From the NCBI GenBank assembly GCA_963965975.1, contig OZ014420.1:3250001-3314000 (forward strand): a stretch of 64,000 nt of DNA, given 5' to 3'. A program made the position numbers and the translations under genes. Of the stretch, positions 10,478 to 21,494 are shown piece after piece (positions within the stretch are counted from its first letter, which is position 1; every line of letters starts with the position of its first letter). This DNA comes from Xestospongia bergquistia (lineage: Eukaryota > Porifera > Demospongiae > Haplosclerida > Petrosiidae). The notes below the pieces were generated by a model. It was given only the letters and a program-made list of their open reading frames with translations. It was not told the DNA's origin and did no database searches.

Positions 10478-11650
10478 CAATAATTACTTAGTATTCCTCT
10501 TTACCAGTAGTCTACTCACTCATGTAATGGTTATTAATTACATTAGATCTCTAAACTCTTTTCAGCTAACTAATTCATTTCTATGAGTGTGTTCATTAAA
10601 CCTACCATGAGAGAAAAAGTGAGAGAGATTATAATCAAGTTAAAGGAGCTTTGTAACAAGTGTGTTATAACAATGAAGAGAGTCCAGGGGGAAGTCAATC
10701 TCTGTAAGAGTGTTCTCTGATGAAACATACCATGACATAGGTCACTCACTGTTTGTCCTTCACACATTAACTCTAGAATGGAATAGGTGTGCTATAACAA
10801 TGAAGAGAGTCCATGAGGGAAGTCAATCTCTGTAAGAGTGTTCTCTGATGCAAACATGCCATGACATAGGTCACTCACTGTTTGTACTTCACACATTAAC
10901 TCTAGAATGGAAAAGGTGTGTTATAACAATGAAGAGAGTCCATGAGGGAAGTCAGTCTCTGTAAGAGTGTTGTTCTCTATTGGTATTTGAGTGATCTCTA
11001 TGATGATATAAGTCATACTTTGCAGTAATACTCATTGATTATGGTGTGTGTATAAGAATATTAGATCTCTTAACTCTTTTAAGCTAACTAATCCAACTCT
11101 ATGACCCATTGTGACTGGTCGTTATGATTATAGTAAATATACAATGTATGACATACATTTTGAGCAGTTGAATTAAGACCTGTTGAATTACAATAGAAGG
11201 AACATATATCTTAACATTTGTTTACCTTAACTGGTAACAGAATACAAGTGTGTCTTTCACCATTCTGATCTCATCAATTGTAATACATCCAATTCCAATG
11301 CAATTTCAAGGGTTAATAGGACAATGCACGAATTCAATTTTTTGGTTCTGATTTTTTTCAGCTCCACAACCAAACACTTCCTGTAAACTTAGATATTATA
11401 TATAACATACATCTGATTGGTTGCTATGATTATAGTTAATGTATGACATACACGTTGAACAGTTAAATTAAGACCAATTGATCAACAGTCAAATTTTACA
11501 GATATTAATTGTCCAATTTTGTTGCTACATACAACAATGATTACTTAGTGTTCCTCTTTACAAGTAGTCTACTCACTTGTGTAATGGTTATTAATTATAT
11601 TAGATCTCAACTCTTTTCAGCTAACTAATTCAACTCTATGACCCAGTGTG
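10478..11650. repeat. Dispersed repeat, three copies
   Basis: A block containing TTAGATCTCTAAACTCTTTT and AGCTAACTAATTCA occurs at about 10478-10570, 11045-11115 (partial) and 11520-11650. Copies one and three also share CCTCTTTACCAGTAGTCTAC-type sequence. All are in the same orientation. Blocks containing GACATACA and AGTTGAATTAAGACC recur near 11150 and 11440. No coding sense; probably remnants of one larger duplicated unit. Confidence 0.6.
10661..10980. repeat. 128-bp tandem repeat, about 2.5 copies
   Basis: Units begin at 10661, 10788 and 10917, each starting TGTGTTATAACAATGAAGAG (unit 2 has one change) and containing GACATAGGTCACTCACTGTT. Spacings are 127 and 129 bp. The high similarity between units implies recent amplification. 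No open frame runs through it. Confidence 0.85.
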
Positions 11651-11785
11651 TAATAGTCATCCCTACATTTACTTCATTTTTGATAAAATGATTTCTATTT
11701 AATTACTTGTTAAATTATTAGTCTGTTATATAATTACAAACTTTTGATATTATTTAAAGAACCAGTGCCAGTGACCACTAATACC

Positions 11786-12000
11786 TGTGTGTGTACTGTA
11801 TCCCTAAATTGTTTATTTATCTAACTTGTTTAATTATCTGAGATGTTTGTTTATTTTTGTGATCATTGCTTCTAGAACATTCCATCATCTTGCTATATAA
11901 AGACTGTGTATGTATTCTGATTTTAGTTCTCTTGTTGTAAAATATACCATTGTCAAACTGAGACTTTGAACTCTAACTTTGCAGATTTACCCACGTTACA
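11786..12000 (+). mobile_element. Solo LTR, plus orientation
   Basis: The sequence TGTGTGTGTACTGTATCC...CCCACGTTACA matches, in the opposite orientation, the LTR at 13869-14069 along its whole length, including CTAGAACATTCCATCATCTT and CTATATAAAGACTGTGTATG. The latter holds a probable TATA box. No pol gene of this family follows on the plus strand, so it is a solo or truncated LTR. No clear 5-bp target duplication. Confidence 0.7.
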
Positions 12001-13717
12001 CCTGAACTTTGTTGATGAGTCCAGTATCATTATTACTTACTGTTCTTCCTTAGTCCTCTCTGATGCTCTAAAATATCTTGGAGTCTTTATTTATCTGTTT
12101 GATGAAAGTTAAAGGAAATAGAAGCCAATGTTGGATTACTATATAGACAATGGTAGATAAAAACAAAGCTTAGATACTTGAAAGTCAAAATATATTAATC
12201 ACTTGTATGTATTGCATGTAAGTGTTCAAAATTAGTATTCTCTGAAATGACTGGGATTAGGTAAAATTCCAAGAATGACTTACATCATTAACCTAACTTC
12301 ATTGTATTTTAAAAGATTTTTGTGAGTCATGTTGAAACATTTCGTTCTTCTTTCTTACTGTCTCATAATAAAGCCTTTTTTGCTAGTAAAATACTTTTAA
12401 GCATGTGACATGCTGTTTATAACAAAGTTAATATAATGTATTATAAGACTATAATGTATGCATTTTGAGTACAATGCATGCACTATAATGCTTTAATACA
12501 AACATTACTTGATGTTACTTTTGTTACAAATGGTATGGTATATGCAAGGGGTGATTGTTTGTTAAATACATGCATGTGTCATAAATGATGCAAACTATTT
12601 CTCTCTAGTTCATTTGCCTAGAGTTATAACACTGAGCTAGTGGTCATTCTCAACAAGAACGGAGTATACATGACTAGCAGGTTTTTTTAAAAATGCAAAA
12701 ACAATTACTTATGAGTTGTGCATGTGAACATGTCACTATTGATATTAAGTGGTACAACTTTGTGTACTTCACAAAATACCAATTATGTTACAACCATCCA
12801 TATGCAAGTTCAAACTCTTACACTAGAGTTGAGACTAATTTAGATACCACTGACCTAAATAGTATTGATCAGCAATACAAAGATGATGATATAATGTAAA
12901 TTTTTGAAGATGTTTGAATTGTGGCTAAGCATTAGTCTAGACTACTACAAGAGTGATCATATATACATTGCTCAATCATTCTTGCCATCAATGAAAATGT
13001 TTATGCTGAATAATATATATAGGCTTTTAGTGGAAAATGAATAAGTAAGTGCAAGTAATGGTCAGAACTAAATTTGATATTTTTGGCTTTTTTTATCTTT
13101 CTTCATTAAAAAGTGCAAAAAGAGGTCATTGTTTAGATACCACAAATCACTTTGATCTATTCTCAAAGTTCACTCTTCCTAGTTCAGACATTATACACAG
13201 AGGAAGTGACTCTAATTATTACGAGATATTTTATCTAGTTTCTTGAGAGCTTAGATCCTTTGAGAGCATCATTATCTAGTACAGTATACATATCTGAACG
13301 TCCTAACTATACAAAACAGTTCTGGTGTTTGGTATCTAAATGCCATCTTGATTATTCCTATGTAACAATGAGTACATTTGTCAACAGAAAGAACTCATAA
13401 ATAATTAATAATTTTGTTTTACTGTGTTCAGTACATACATTTGATCTGAGGGCAGGAAGTCAAGTGTACAATTGAACCATGAATTTTACTTGCAAAATTT
13501 GTTTTGTCTGAGAAAACATGAGTGTTAGAACTATATTAACTTTTAGAATCTCTACCTAATCCCAATAACTCTAAAGGTAGAAGGGTTCTTCAGAGCTTTC
13601 AATGAGAAGCTTCCATTTAATGATAACTTCATTTTAAGGATGTAAGCAAGAAAAGCAGCAAACAAAATGGCTTAAAAATCTAAATCTATTTTGGCATTAC
13701 TGAAATATCGATGTCAT
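12001..13717. other. No recognisable gene
   Basis: AT-rich. Two short open plus-strand frames (12693-12899 and 13049-13246) have no recognisable domain, though both contain similar short words (TTAGATACCAC). I cannot support a gene or a known repeat here. Confidence 0.4.
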
Positions 13718-13852
13718 TCAAGTGACAGGTTGACATAGTAATCTACTAGTTTCCCTCGCAATAGCATCAGCAGATACAAGTTCGAATCGAGTCCATGCCT
13801 GGATGAACTCTTCAACAGTAATTTCTGGAACGGGTAAGTCAAAAGTAACCAT
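13718..13852 (-). pseudogene. gag N-terminal fragment, LTR retrotransposon
   Basis: A 44-codon frame starts MVTFDLPVPEITVEEFI and includes AWTRFELVSADAIARE, a pattern like the start of gypsy gag proteins. It begins 16 nt beyond the LTR at 13869-14069, right after a primer-binding-like sequence (TAGTGTCAGGAGTGG, read on the minus strand), which decides the start. It is cut by a stop at 13718-13720 and the rest of gag is absent. Confidence 0.6.
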
Positions 13853-13868
13853 TCCACTCCTGACACTA

Positions 13869-14069
13869 TGTAACGTGGGTGAATCCGCAGGTTAGACTTC
13901 AAAGTCTCAATTTGACAATGGTATATTTACAACAAGAGAATGAAATCAGAATACATACACAGTCTTTATATAGCAAGATGATGGAATGTTCTAGAAGCAA
14001 TGATCCCAAAAATAAATAGACAAGTTAGATAAATAAACAATTTAGAGTTACAATACATACACTACACCA
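13869..14069 (-). mobile_element. gypsy LTR flanked by polypurine tract and primer site
   Basis: On the minus strand the order is a polypurine tract (CTAGAGGGGGAA, about 14070-14081), the LTR (begins TGGTGTAGTG, ends CACGTTACA; about 200 bp, with CTATATAAAGACTG as probable TATA), then a primer-binding-like site. It therefore serves as the 3' LTR of the integrase gene at higher coordinates and at the same time as the 5' LTR of the gag fragment at lower coordinates, as expected for a tandem element remnant. Confidence 0.75.
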
Positions 14070-14162
14070 TTCCCCCTCTAGTTTTTGTGTCCTCACAAAA
14101 ATCAGTAGCAAAAATAACAAAATCAATGAGTAATATAATTTCCACAACGTACTGGGGGTCGA

Positions 14163-15285
14163 CTAATTACGTTGTGGTCTTTCTATCCCAATGGATAGCT
14201 CATCTGATGATGTTGTGTATCCTCCAGATGATCGAGTCTCTTGTTTGTTTGCGACGACTTCCGCATGTCTTAGTTTTGACACTTGAATGGCTGGTGGAGA
14301 AGTTGGGTTAGGGTAAACTGTTTCACTTCCTCTCTTTTGTGGGGCAGGTGTAGGTTTGCTTGTTGCCAGCTTTGCTCTGTTGCTCACCGTAGCAGAGGTT
14401 TAGTCTGTTCTTATGACCTACCAGTGTCTTTGAAGATCCAATCAACTGTATACAGTAGGTCACAGCACGTACCCTGTCAATTATGGTGTAAGAGCCACGC
14501 CACAACGAAGACAGTTTTCTTGTTCTTCCCTGCTTCACAGCAGGAACATAGAGCCAAACTCTGTCCCCTACAGTGAGGTTGCTGCCAGCGACTTTCTCAT
14601 CATATTTAAATTTGTTCCTTTGATGTGCTTCATTTAGTTTCCGTCTTACATCACCATATATTCCTTTTAGTGAACGGTTCACATCTTCTATGAACTCATG
14701 AATTTCTTTCTCCTCTCCTTCTCCTCATAAGGGAACCCTGCCTAGCATTACATATACTGGAAGATTTGGTGATGGTCCAAAATTACCCAATAAGGAGAAT
14801 AACCTGTAGACTCATGGAGGGCGGTTCTATATGCAAATAACACCTTGGGAATATGCAGATCCCAATCTTTCTGGTTGTCCTTTACTAACTTGGCTAGCAT
14901 TTGCTTCCAAGGTATGATTGAAGCGTTCAACTTGTCCATTTCCTTGTGAATGATATGCTGTGGTTTGTGTATGCTCAATTCCTAGACTTCTGCAGAGAGA
15001 TGAAATGACATGACTTGTCAAATTTGCTCCTTGGTCACTATAAAGGCTTGAAAGCACTCCATATCAACAAACAATTTCATTAACCAGCACTGTAGCGAAG
15101 GTTTCTGTATCTGTTGACTGTAGGGCAAAGGCTTCAACCCACTTGCTGAAAATATCAGTCACAACTAAGATGTATTTTTTTCCTTTTGAAGAGGTGGTTA
15201 AAGGTCCCATGATATCCCAGGATATCTTTTCAAATGGTCGGGTGGCCTTAATAGTTGCAAGTGGCGCTTGTGGTTTGGGTTGTGG
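14163..15285 (-). pseudogene. Ty3/gypsy integrase, 5'-truncated
   Basis: The core shows WDIMGPLTTSSKGKKYILVV (first Asp), YSDQGANLTSHVISS (second Asp) and QGNGQVERFNHTLEA (Glu), the DDE triad of retroviral-type integrases. A C-terminal domain follows (GDRVWLYVPAVKQGRTRKL and WRGSYTIIDRV). At least three frame breaks separate these parts (near 15060, 14870 and 14740). The gene ends at 14163, just before the polypurine tract. Upstream, RT and protease are missing because the frame meets an oppositely oriented element at about 15285. Confidence 0.85.
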
Positions 15286-15972
15286 TGATTTCAAGGTCAC
15301 ATTAAATTCAGTGTCAAAGTTAGACCGTCATCTGATTCCAAGAATTGAGGATCTCTTTGCCACACTCGGTGGAGGCACGCTGTTTTCGAAGTTGGACATG
15401 AGCCAAGCATATCAGCAATTGGAACTTGATGAAGTCTCCCAGCAGTATACTGTGATTAACACACACAAGGGGTTATTCCGATATAGGAGACTACCATTTG
15501 GTATTGTATCAGCCCCGGCCATTTTTCAAAGAGTTATGGAGAGTCTACTTCAGAATATTCTGGGAGTGATTATGTATATAGATGATGTTCTTATTACTGG
15601 AAAGAATGATGAGGAACATTTGAAATCACTAGAGACAGTATTGAAGCGAATCGAGGATGCGGGGATGTTGTTGAAAAGAGAAAAATGTGTATTCATGGCA
15701 AAGTCTGTGTCATATCTCGGACATATTATCGACTCTCAGGGATTACACCCAACACAAGATAAAGTTGACGCAATTCTGGAAGCTCCTTCTCCCAAACATC
15801 TCACCCAGTTAAAAGCTTATCTGTGTCTTTTGACATATTATGGTAGATTCCTACCTAATATCTCAAAACATCTCTTTTCTCTCTATAGGTTGCTCCGGAA
15901 GAATACTCAATGGAGATGGTCAGAAGAAGAAGAGTCAGCTTTTCAAGAATCAAAGAAACTCCTTACATCATG
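15281..15972 (+). pseudogene. Ty3/gypsy reverse transcriptase, N-truncated
   Basis: Begins abruptly at GDFKVTLNSVSKLDRHLIP and continues through LDMSQAYQQLELDE, GLFRYRRLPFGIVSAP and the catalytic MYIDDVLITGK to the connection motif YGRFLPNISKHL. The finger region, protease and gag are missing. The left break coincides with the broken minus-strand integrase, so two truncated elements meet here in opposite orientation. Stops at 15972. Confidence 0.9.
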
Positions 15973-15989
15973 AAATTTACTGGTTCATT

Positions 15990-16383
15990 TTGATCCGTCT
16001 CTTCCATTAATTTTGTAATATGATGCCTCTATGTACGGGATTGGTGCAGTTCTCGCTCATCATATGACAAATGATTCAGAGAAACCAATAGGTTTTGTTT
16101 CATGGATCTTAACAGAATCTGAAAAACAATATTCACAACTTGAAAAAGAGGGTCTGGCCTGCATTTTTGCAGCAAAAAAGTTTCATTCATAGCTATTTGG
16201 ACACAAGTTATTAATGTACACTGATAATTTGTCTCTGAAGTCCTTGTTTAATGAGAAGCAGCCAGTTCCAGTACAAGCAGCTGGTAGAATACAACGATGG
16301 GCATTGATCCTGGCTAACTATGAATATACGATGGCCTTTCAACCTACTCATAAGCATAGCATTGCAGACACATTGAGTTGACT
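15990..16383 (+). pseudogene. Ty3/gypsy RNase H, interrupted
   Basis: Same element as the RT before it. Reads YDASMYGIGAVLAHH (first Asp), QLEKEGLACIFAAKKFH (Glu), then MYTDNLSLKSLF (Asp), the RNase H active-site pattern. Stops lie at about 16006, 16189 and 16379, so the polyprotein is dead here. Confidence 0.85.
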
Positions 16384-16479
16384 TTCTACTGAGAATGCAG
16401 AGGTAGAAGAACCAGTACCAACTGAATTGGTGAAGTTAATGGAAGCCATGGACAAAATGCCAATCATGGCAGAAACTGT

Positions 16480-17695
16480 AAAAGAGTGGACACAGAAAGA
16501 TCCTTTATTAACCAGAGTATTCAGGTATGTTCAGTTTGGATGGCCAGAACATTGTTCAGTAGACTTGAAATCATTCAGTAAGCATAAATCAGAGTTGTTG
16601 ACATGAAATGGATGCATTTTTTATGGTTCTAGAGTTCTGATCCCATCTCAAGGTAGACAACAAGTGTTAGCAGAGTTACATCAGGGACACCCAGGAGTGA
16701 ATCGAATGAAGAGTTTGGCAAGAATGTATTTTTGGTGGCCTGGTTTGACAAAGGATATTGAGAAGTTGGTCAAAGAATGTGCAAAGTGTCAGGAAAACCA
16801 ATCAAATCCTGCAATGGCACCATTAGAACCATGGACATGGCCAACTAGACCCTGGGCCAGAGTGCATGTGGATTATGCTGGTCCCTTCATGAATTCTACG
16901 TTTTTTATAGTGACAGATGCACACTCCAAGTTGGTAGAGATCATGAAAACGTCGTCTACAACCTCTACAGCAACTATTCAAATGTTACGAACAATGTTTG
17001 CTCGTTATGGGTTGCCTCGTACTCTAGTATCAGATAATGGGACATGTTTTACAAGTCAGGAATTTGAAGATTTTTTGAAAGCTAATGGTATTCAACACAT
17101 CAAGACAACTCCTTATCATCTGCAGTCTAATGGACTGGCAGAGCGAATGGTACAAACATTCAAGAAGGGGATGAAAAAGATAGCAAGTGGTACAGTAGAT
17201 ACAAAATTAGCCCAATTTTTGTTTTCTTATAGAATAACTCCACATAGTACTACAGGTCAATCTCCGGCAGAGCTAATGTTTGGACGACAGTTAAGCACTA
17301 GATTAGATTTACTACATCCTAATGTACAGGAGAAAGTTCTCAAAAAACAAGACAAACAAAAGAAGTATTTTGATGGATCTCCTAAAGAGCGAAAATTCTC
17401 AAGAGGAGATGATGTGTACATTCGAAATTTCTCACAGGGCAATATAGTTAAATGGATACCTGGAGTCATAGTGAAACAGATTGTTTTTGGAGTTCAATTG
17501 CAAAACTAAACCATGATCATTAAATGACATCAAAATCAAACTTGAGTTCGTATGTCAGATAATATTCCAGAATTAGAAATGACTCTTCAGTCCAATCCAC
17601 AAGTTGAGTCTTCTGATTCAAGACAAGGGTTGGAACCTCAAGTCAGTACAGGTCCTCGTTATCCCTCAAGAGTGAGGAGACCCCCTTAACGTTTT
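16480..17695 (+). pseudogene. Ty3/gypsy integrase with HHCC finger
   Basis: Uninterrupted from 16664 to 17509. Shows the HHCC zinc finger (HQGHPGVNRMKSLARMYFWW, then CAKCQENQ), the DDE core (HVDYAGPF; VSDNGTCFTSQEF; NGLAERMVQTFKK) and a C-terminal domain (FSRGDDVYIRNF). The remaining C-terminus, up to GPRYPSRVRRPP at about 17690, is in frame-broken sequence. It is the best preserved integrase in the window. A polypurine tract (GGAGGGGAGAAAC) and LTR follow directly. Confidence 0.9.
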
Positions 17696-17729
17696 GCTGA
17701 TGAGTTCTTTGATTAAGGAGGGGAGAAAC

Positions 17730-17898
17730 TGTAATAAACTGTATTGATTATGTACTTTGCACTATTGTATTAATTGTGTACTTTGGACTTGTACTTGTAA
17801 GTATTCATTGGATATTTAAGCAATTGTATAGTTGTCCTTAATTCAGTTCTGTGCTAGTATTGAGTTGTTTTCATATGTGTTTAATAAGAGATATAACA
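17730..17898 (+). mobile_element. 3' LTR of the plus-strand gypsy element
   Basis: Starts TGTAATAAACTGTATTG right after a polypurine tract at about 17716-17729 and ends GAGATATAACA. Its 3' part resembles the 3' part of the LTR near 21230-21370 (GAGTTGTTTTCAT and ATATAACA shared), so the two elements are related. Beyond 17898 the sequence TGTAATATGCTGTATTCC again resembles an LTR start, possibly a truncated second copy. Confidence 0.75.
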
Positions 17899-17924
17899 TG
17901 TAATATGCTGTATTCCTAAGGATT

Positions 17925-18420
17925 TTAGAAAGACTCAAATTCTTGACTGGTAAAGCATGTGCCATTATCTGTGACAATAGTTTGAGGAAGTCCATAACAA
18001 GCAAAAGTCCACCTTAGTTTTGTAATAGTAGCAGTGGATGTTGCTGTCACACTGGGGATATAGTCCATCCACTTGGTATGAGAATCAACTACAATAAGAA
18101 ACATTTTGTTCTCAACAGGTCCTGCATAATCTAAATGGAGTCTTGACCATGGTTTTCTTGGCCATGACCAAGATATTGGTTGTACGGTTGCTGGATTTGC
18201 CTGATTTACTTGATATTTTTCACAGTTTTTTACGAATTCTTCAATTTGTTTATCCATACCTGGCCACCCAATGTATACCGAGCCAAACTCTTCATGTGAC
18301 AAATACCTGGGTGACCTTCATGAAGTTGTTTAATAACACTTGTCGACCTTGTTCAGATACTAAGACTCTTGAACCTCTGAGTTGCATCCATTAATAGACG
18401 ATAGTTCTTTCTGTATAATG
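17925..18420 (-). pseudogene. gypsy integrase N-terminal part
   Basis: Reads WPGMDKQIEEFVKNC, then HLDYAGPVENKMFLIV (first Asp) and VTDNGTCFTSQEFESF (second Asp), and stops at the break before the catalytic Glu. The second Cys of the HHCC finger is replaced (CEKYQ instead of CxxC). A frameshift near 18300 separates the His half of the finger (LHEGHPG). Confidence 0.85.
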
Positions 18421-18589
18421 AAAAAAGGTTGTAATTCAGAGCTAACCTTACGTGGCCAACCAAATTGAATATGACGATAAACTATTGAAAGTAATGGATC
18501 CTTTCTGGTCCACTCACGAATATCTTTGTCTGTGATCAGTGAATTCTGAAGAGTTTCTATTAATAAAACAAGTTCCTGAGGTACTGTTA

Positions 18590-19304
18590 CATCTACTGGT
18601 TTATCAGCTAGTGGTAATCAACTCATAGCATATGCATTTCCATGCTTTTGTGTTGGACGATATGCAATGGTGTACTCGTATGATGCTAGTAACAGTGACC
18701 ATCATTGTATTCAACCTGAGGCATGTACTGGGATGTTAGTATGTTCCTGAAATAAACTTTTTAGTGGTAAATGGTCTGTGTATAGGATGAATGGGTGTCC
18801 GTACAGATAAGCATGAAATTTCTTAACTCCAAATACAAAAGCTAATCCTTCTTTTTCTATCTGTGAATAATTTGCTTCAGATGATGATAAGGTTCTGGAG
18901 ACATACCCAACTCATCTTTCTGATCCATCAGGTAATTTGTGGGCTAAAACAAATCCTATACCATATGAAGATGCATCACATGACAGAACTATTGGTAATT
19001 TCGGGTCAAAATGTGCGAGTACTTTTTAGGACGTTAACAGTTTTTTCCATGATGTAAATGCTAGTTCTTCTTTACTAGTCCATTTCCATTTAACATTCCT
19101 TCTCGGTAACCTATACAAAGGAGATAATGTAAAGGTGATATTAGGTAGAAATCTACTGTAATAACTTAGCAATCCCAAATATGACTTGAGTTGTGTGACA
19201 ATAGTTGGACTAGGAGCTTTCACAATTGCTTCCACTTTCTCTGGTAAGGGGTGAAGTCTCTCTGCATCAATTTTATACCTTAAATATGTGACTGAAGGAC
19301 TCAC
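18590..19304 (-). pseudogene. gypsy RT thumb/connection and RNase H
   Basis: The upstream part reads AERLHPLPEKVEAIVKAPSP and YYSRFLPNI; RNase H follows with LSCDASSYGIGFVLAH, SQIEKEGLAFVFGVKKFHAY and LYTDHLPLKSLF. Stops occur near 19023-19030 and 18912, and more follow toward 18600. Confidence 0.85.
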
Positions 19305-19990
19305 AAATGAGCATTTGTCTTGTCATAACTTCAGACCTGCCTCCTTAATACGCTTTAAAACTTCTTGTAATGATTTAAGGTGCTCTTCATTAGTAGAGCC
19401 AGTATTCAAAACATCATCAATATACACTACAACTCCTGGTATGCCCTGCACCAAATTATCCATTGTTTATTGGAAGACTCCTGGTGCTGATGAAATACCA
19501 TATGGAAGGCGATTGTAATGAAATAACCCTTCGTGAGTATTTATTACTACGAACTGCTTAATCTCCTCGTCCAATAACAATTGTTGATATGCTTGTTTTA
19601 AGTCCACAATTTGGTGTAACTTCTGCCTCCTGACAGTGTAACGAGCAAGTCTTCAATTTTGGGGATAAGGTATCTGTCCAACTTTGATACCGCATGTATT
19701 GTCACCTTAAAGTCTCCACAAATGCAAACAGTCTTATCAGATTTAAGAATGGGTGCAGCCCATTCAGCATGTTGTACTGGTTCAATAACTCCTTCTTTTA
19801 CTAATTTGTCTAACTGTGCCTCAATCTTTGCTTTTAATGAATAAGGAACTGAATGAGCTTTGAAGTATTTTGGTTTTGCATCTTGTTCCACATAAATCCT
19901 GGCTTTGAATCTTTTTAAAAGATCTAAACCTTCCTGAAACACCATGCTATACTTGCTTAACAATGTCTTCAGTTCATCATGTTCCAATGA
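19305..19990 (-). pseudogene. gypsy reverse transcriptase palm/fingers
   Basis: Shows VPYSLKAKIEAQLDKLVKEG, WAAPILKSDKTVCICGDFKV and SKLDRYLIPKIEDLLVTLSG, then after frame breaks the catalytic VVYIDDVLNTGS near 19410-19430. Similar over its length to the RT at 15281-15972, so the two elements belong to related families. Confidence 0.88.
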
Positions 19991-20282
19991 GTGTACTGTC
20001 TGCCAATCTATGTTTAATCGTTGTATCCAATTCCATCCCTAGCAGACTTGGACCATCTTCTTGTACAACTAACAAATCTGTATCCCAGCTCTGACTTTTA
20101 TAACTAACTGTCACTCTGGCTTTTCCAAAAGTTTTAATTCGTTCTCCCGAATATGTCTTGAGGACAATGTCTGATGCTTCTAAAGGCATCTTTAGCCATA
20201 GTTGAGCAAACATTTGTTGTGAAAGTAAACTAACAGCTGATCCATTGTCTAATTCCATTTCTAAATCTTTCTTGTTGATCAC
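19977..20282 (-). pseudogene. gypsy aspartic protease
   Basis: About 100 codons with MELDNGSAVSLLSQQMF at the active site, LKTYSGERIKTFGKA and DLLVVQEDGPSLLGMEL at the flap and C-terminal hydrophobic part. The usual D-T/S-G is D-N-G here, so catalysis would be impaired even without other breaks. It overlaps the RT frame by a few bases. Confidence 0.8.
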
Positions 20283-20374
20283 TAATTTTAACTTGAGTGG
20301 TTGTCATCCTTGTTCATGAATGTTCTTCAGTGGATACTCTTTTAATGTTACTATTTTAATGTGAAGTCTTCTTT

Positions 20375-20640
20375 TGTTAGGCTTCTAACAGCTTGCGGTT
20401 TACTTTGCCTTGGCTTTGATCTGGTTCTGCAATACCTTTGGGTGTGTCCTGTCTTACCACAGTTTTTACAGGTTAACCCCGAGGAGTGGCCAGTTTGGCC
20501 ATACATGCCTTTTGGATGTGGCCTAGCTTCCCACAGTTTCTACAGATTGACCTTTTGAATCTACAGCTGTCTGACCTGTCTCCACAACGGTAACAAATTG
20601 ATGCTGCAGTTATAGGGGTTCCCTCCTTGTGTACTGCTAA
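20375..20640 (-). pseudogene. gag nucleocapsid zinc knuckles
   Basis: Minus-strand CCHC-type motifs CYRCGDRSDSC, CRNCGKLGHIQKAC and, after a frameshift, CKNCGKTGHTQRYC. This is the RNA-binding end of gag; the multiple knuckles and the shift between them are directly visible. Confidence 0.8.
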
Positions 20641-20646
20641 CCAATC

Positions 20647-21184
20647 TTAAGACTCTCGCATGAGTTCTTGCACTCCTGCTGTAGCTGCTTCCATACTAGT
20701 AGCTATCTTCAATGCATCTTCAAATGTTAATCTCGACTCTGCCAACCACCTCTTTTGTACAGTGTCAATGTTTACAGCACAAACTAGTCGATCCCACAAC
20801 ATAATACTTAGAGTATCGCCGAAGTTACAACGTTCAACTAGCGACCTCAGCTCTGCTACATAGGCAGCAATCGACTCTCCTTCTTTCCGGCTTCTACTTA
20901 TGGAATTTAAATCTTTGTACGATTTCAGAGGGTGTAGGCGTGTGGTGCTTTTGCAGCACCTCAACAATCTGTGTGAATGACTTGTCCTTCAGCTGCTCCA
21001 GACTTAGTAAACTGCAAAGTAACTTGTATATCTTGGGAGTCAATACTGACAATAAAATCGACCTTTTGTGCGAATCATCTTGAATTTTGTTCGCGTCGAA
21101 GAAGTGTTGCAGCAGTTTGGCATACTGTTCCCAAGTTTCGACAGCTGGATCAAAATCCACCAGTTTTCCAATGAGCGAGTTCAT
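20647..21184 (-). pseudogene. gag capsid region, one frameshift
   Basis: Starts at 21184 (MNSLIGKLVDFDPAVETWEQ), with AKLLQHFFDANKIQDDSHKR and PKIYKLLCSLLSL typical of gypsy gag; after a frameshift near 20905-20935 it continues SRKEGESIAAYVAELRSLVE and DRLVCAVNIDTVQKRWL. Start chosen because it follows the primer site by about 30 nt. Confidence 0.85.
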
Positions 21185-21229
21185 CTCGGCTTTTTATGGA
21201 CTTGAAGGATCCCACCGCTCTTCGCCAAA

Positions 21230-21370
21230 TGTTATATTCTCCAAATAAGTTTATAATAATGAAAACAACTCCAAAACATAAGACTGACTATAACAACAAA
21301 ACAGCACTATTTTATACCAAACATCACATGCACACAATAATACATTATTCAACATACAAATACATCAGTT
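21230..21370 (-). mobile_element. 5' LTR of the minus-strand gypsy element
   Basis: Ends ATATAACA directly before the primer-binding-like site. The start is uncertain (TGATGTATTTG near 21367) because a GA microsatellite abuts it at 21376. Shares its terminal 40 bases in part with the LTR at 17730-17898. Confidence 0.6.
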
Positions 21371-21374
21371 AACT

Positions 21375-21375
<1 letters not shown>

Positions 21376-21437
<62 letters not shown>
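21376..21437. repeat. (GA)n microsatellite
   Basis: About 62 bases of GA dinucleotide repeat with a single interruption (GTGAG), lying between the gypsy LTR and the FBXL13-like gene. Confidence 0.95.
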
Positions 21438-21440
<3 letters not shown>

Positions 21441-21494
21441 TATCATTACTTACAATGACATAATAATTAACCTGTGTACATCTTGATAGATCTA

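Larger units (their letters stand above)
17925..21370 (-). mobile_element. Ty3/gypsy element, minus strand, 3'-truncated
   Basis: Order on the minus strand: LTR (about 21370-21230), primer site (TTTGGCGAAGAGCGG, 21229-21215), gag, zinc knuckles, protease, RT, RNase H, integrase. It is cut at 17925 inside the integrase core, directly against the downstream flank of the plus-strand element's 3' LTR, so its 3' LTR is missing. Many frameshifts and stops. The separate domains are annotated below. Confidence 0.88.

Noticed and set aside
11786-14069. The two oppositely oriented LTRs as ends of one element
   Set aside because: LTRs of one element must be direct repeats; here they are inverted and the interval lacks pol, so they are separate copies.
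15143-15280. Start of the long plus-strand frame that contains the RT
   Set aside because: This part is the antisense shadow of the minus-strand integrase; genuine RT sequence begins near 15281.
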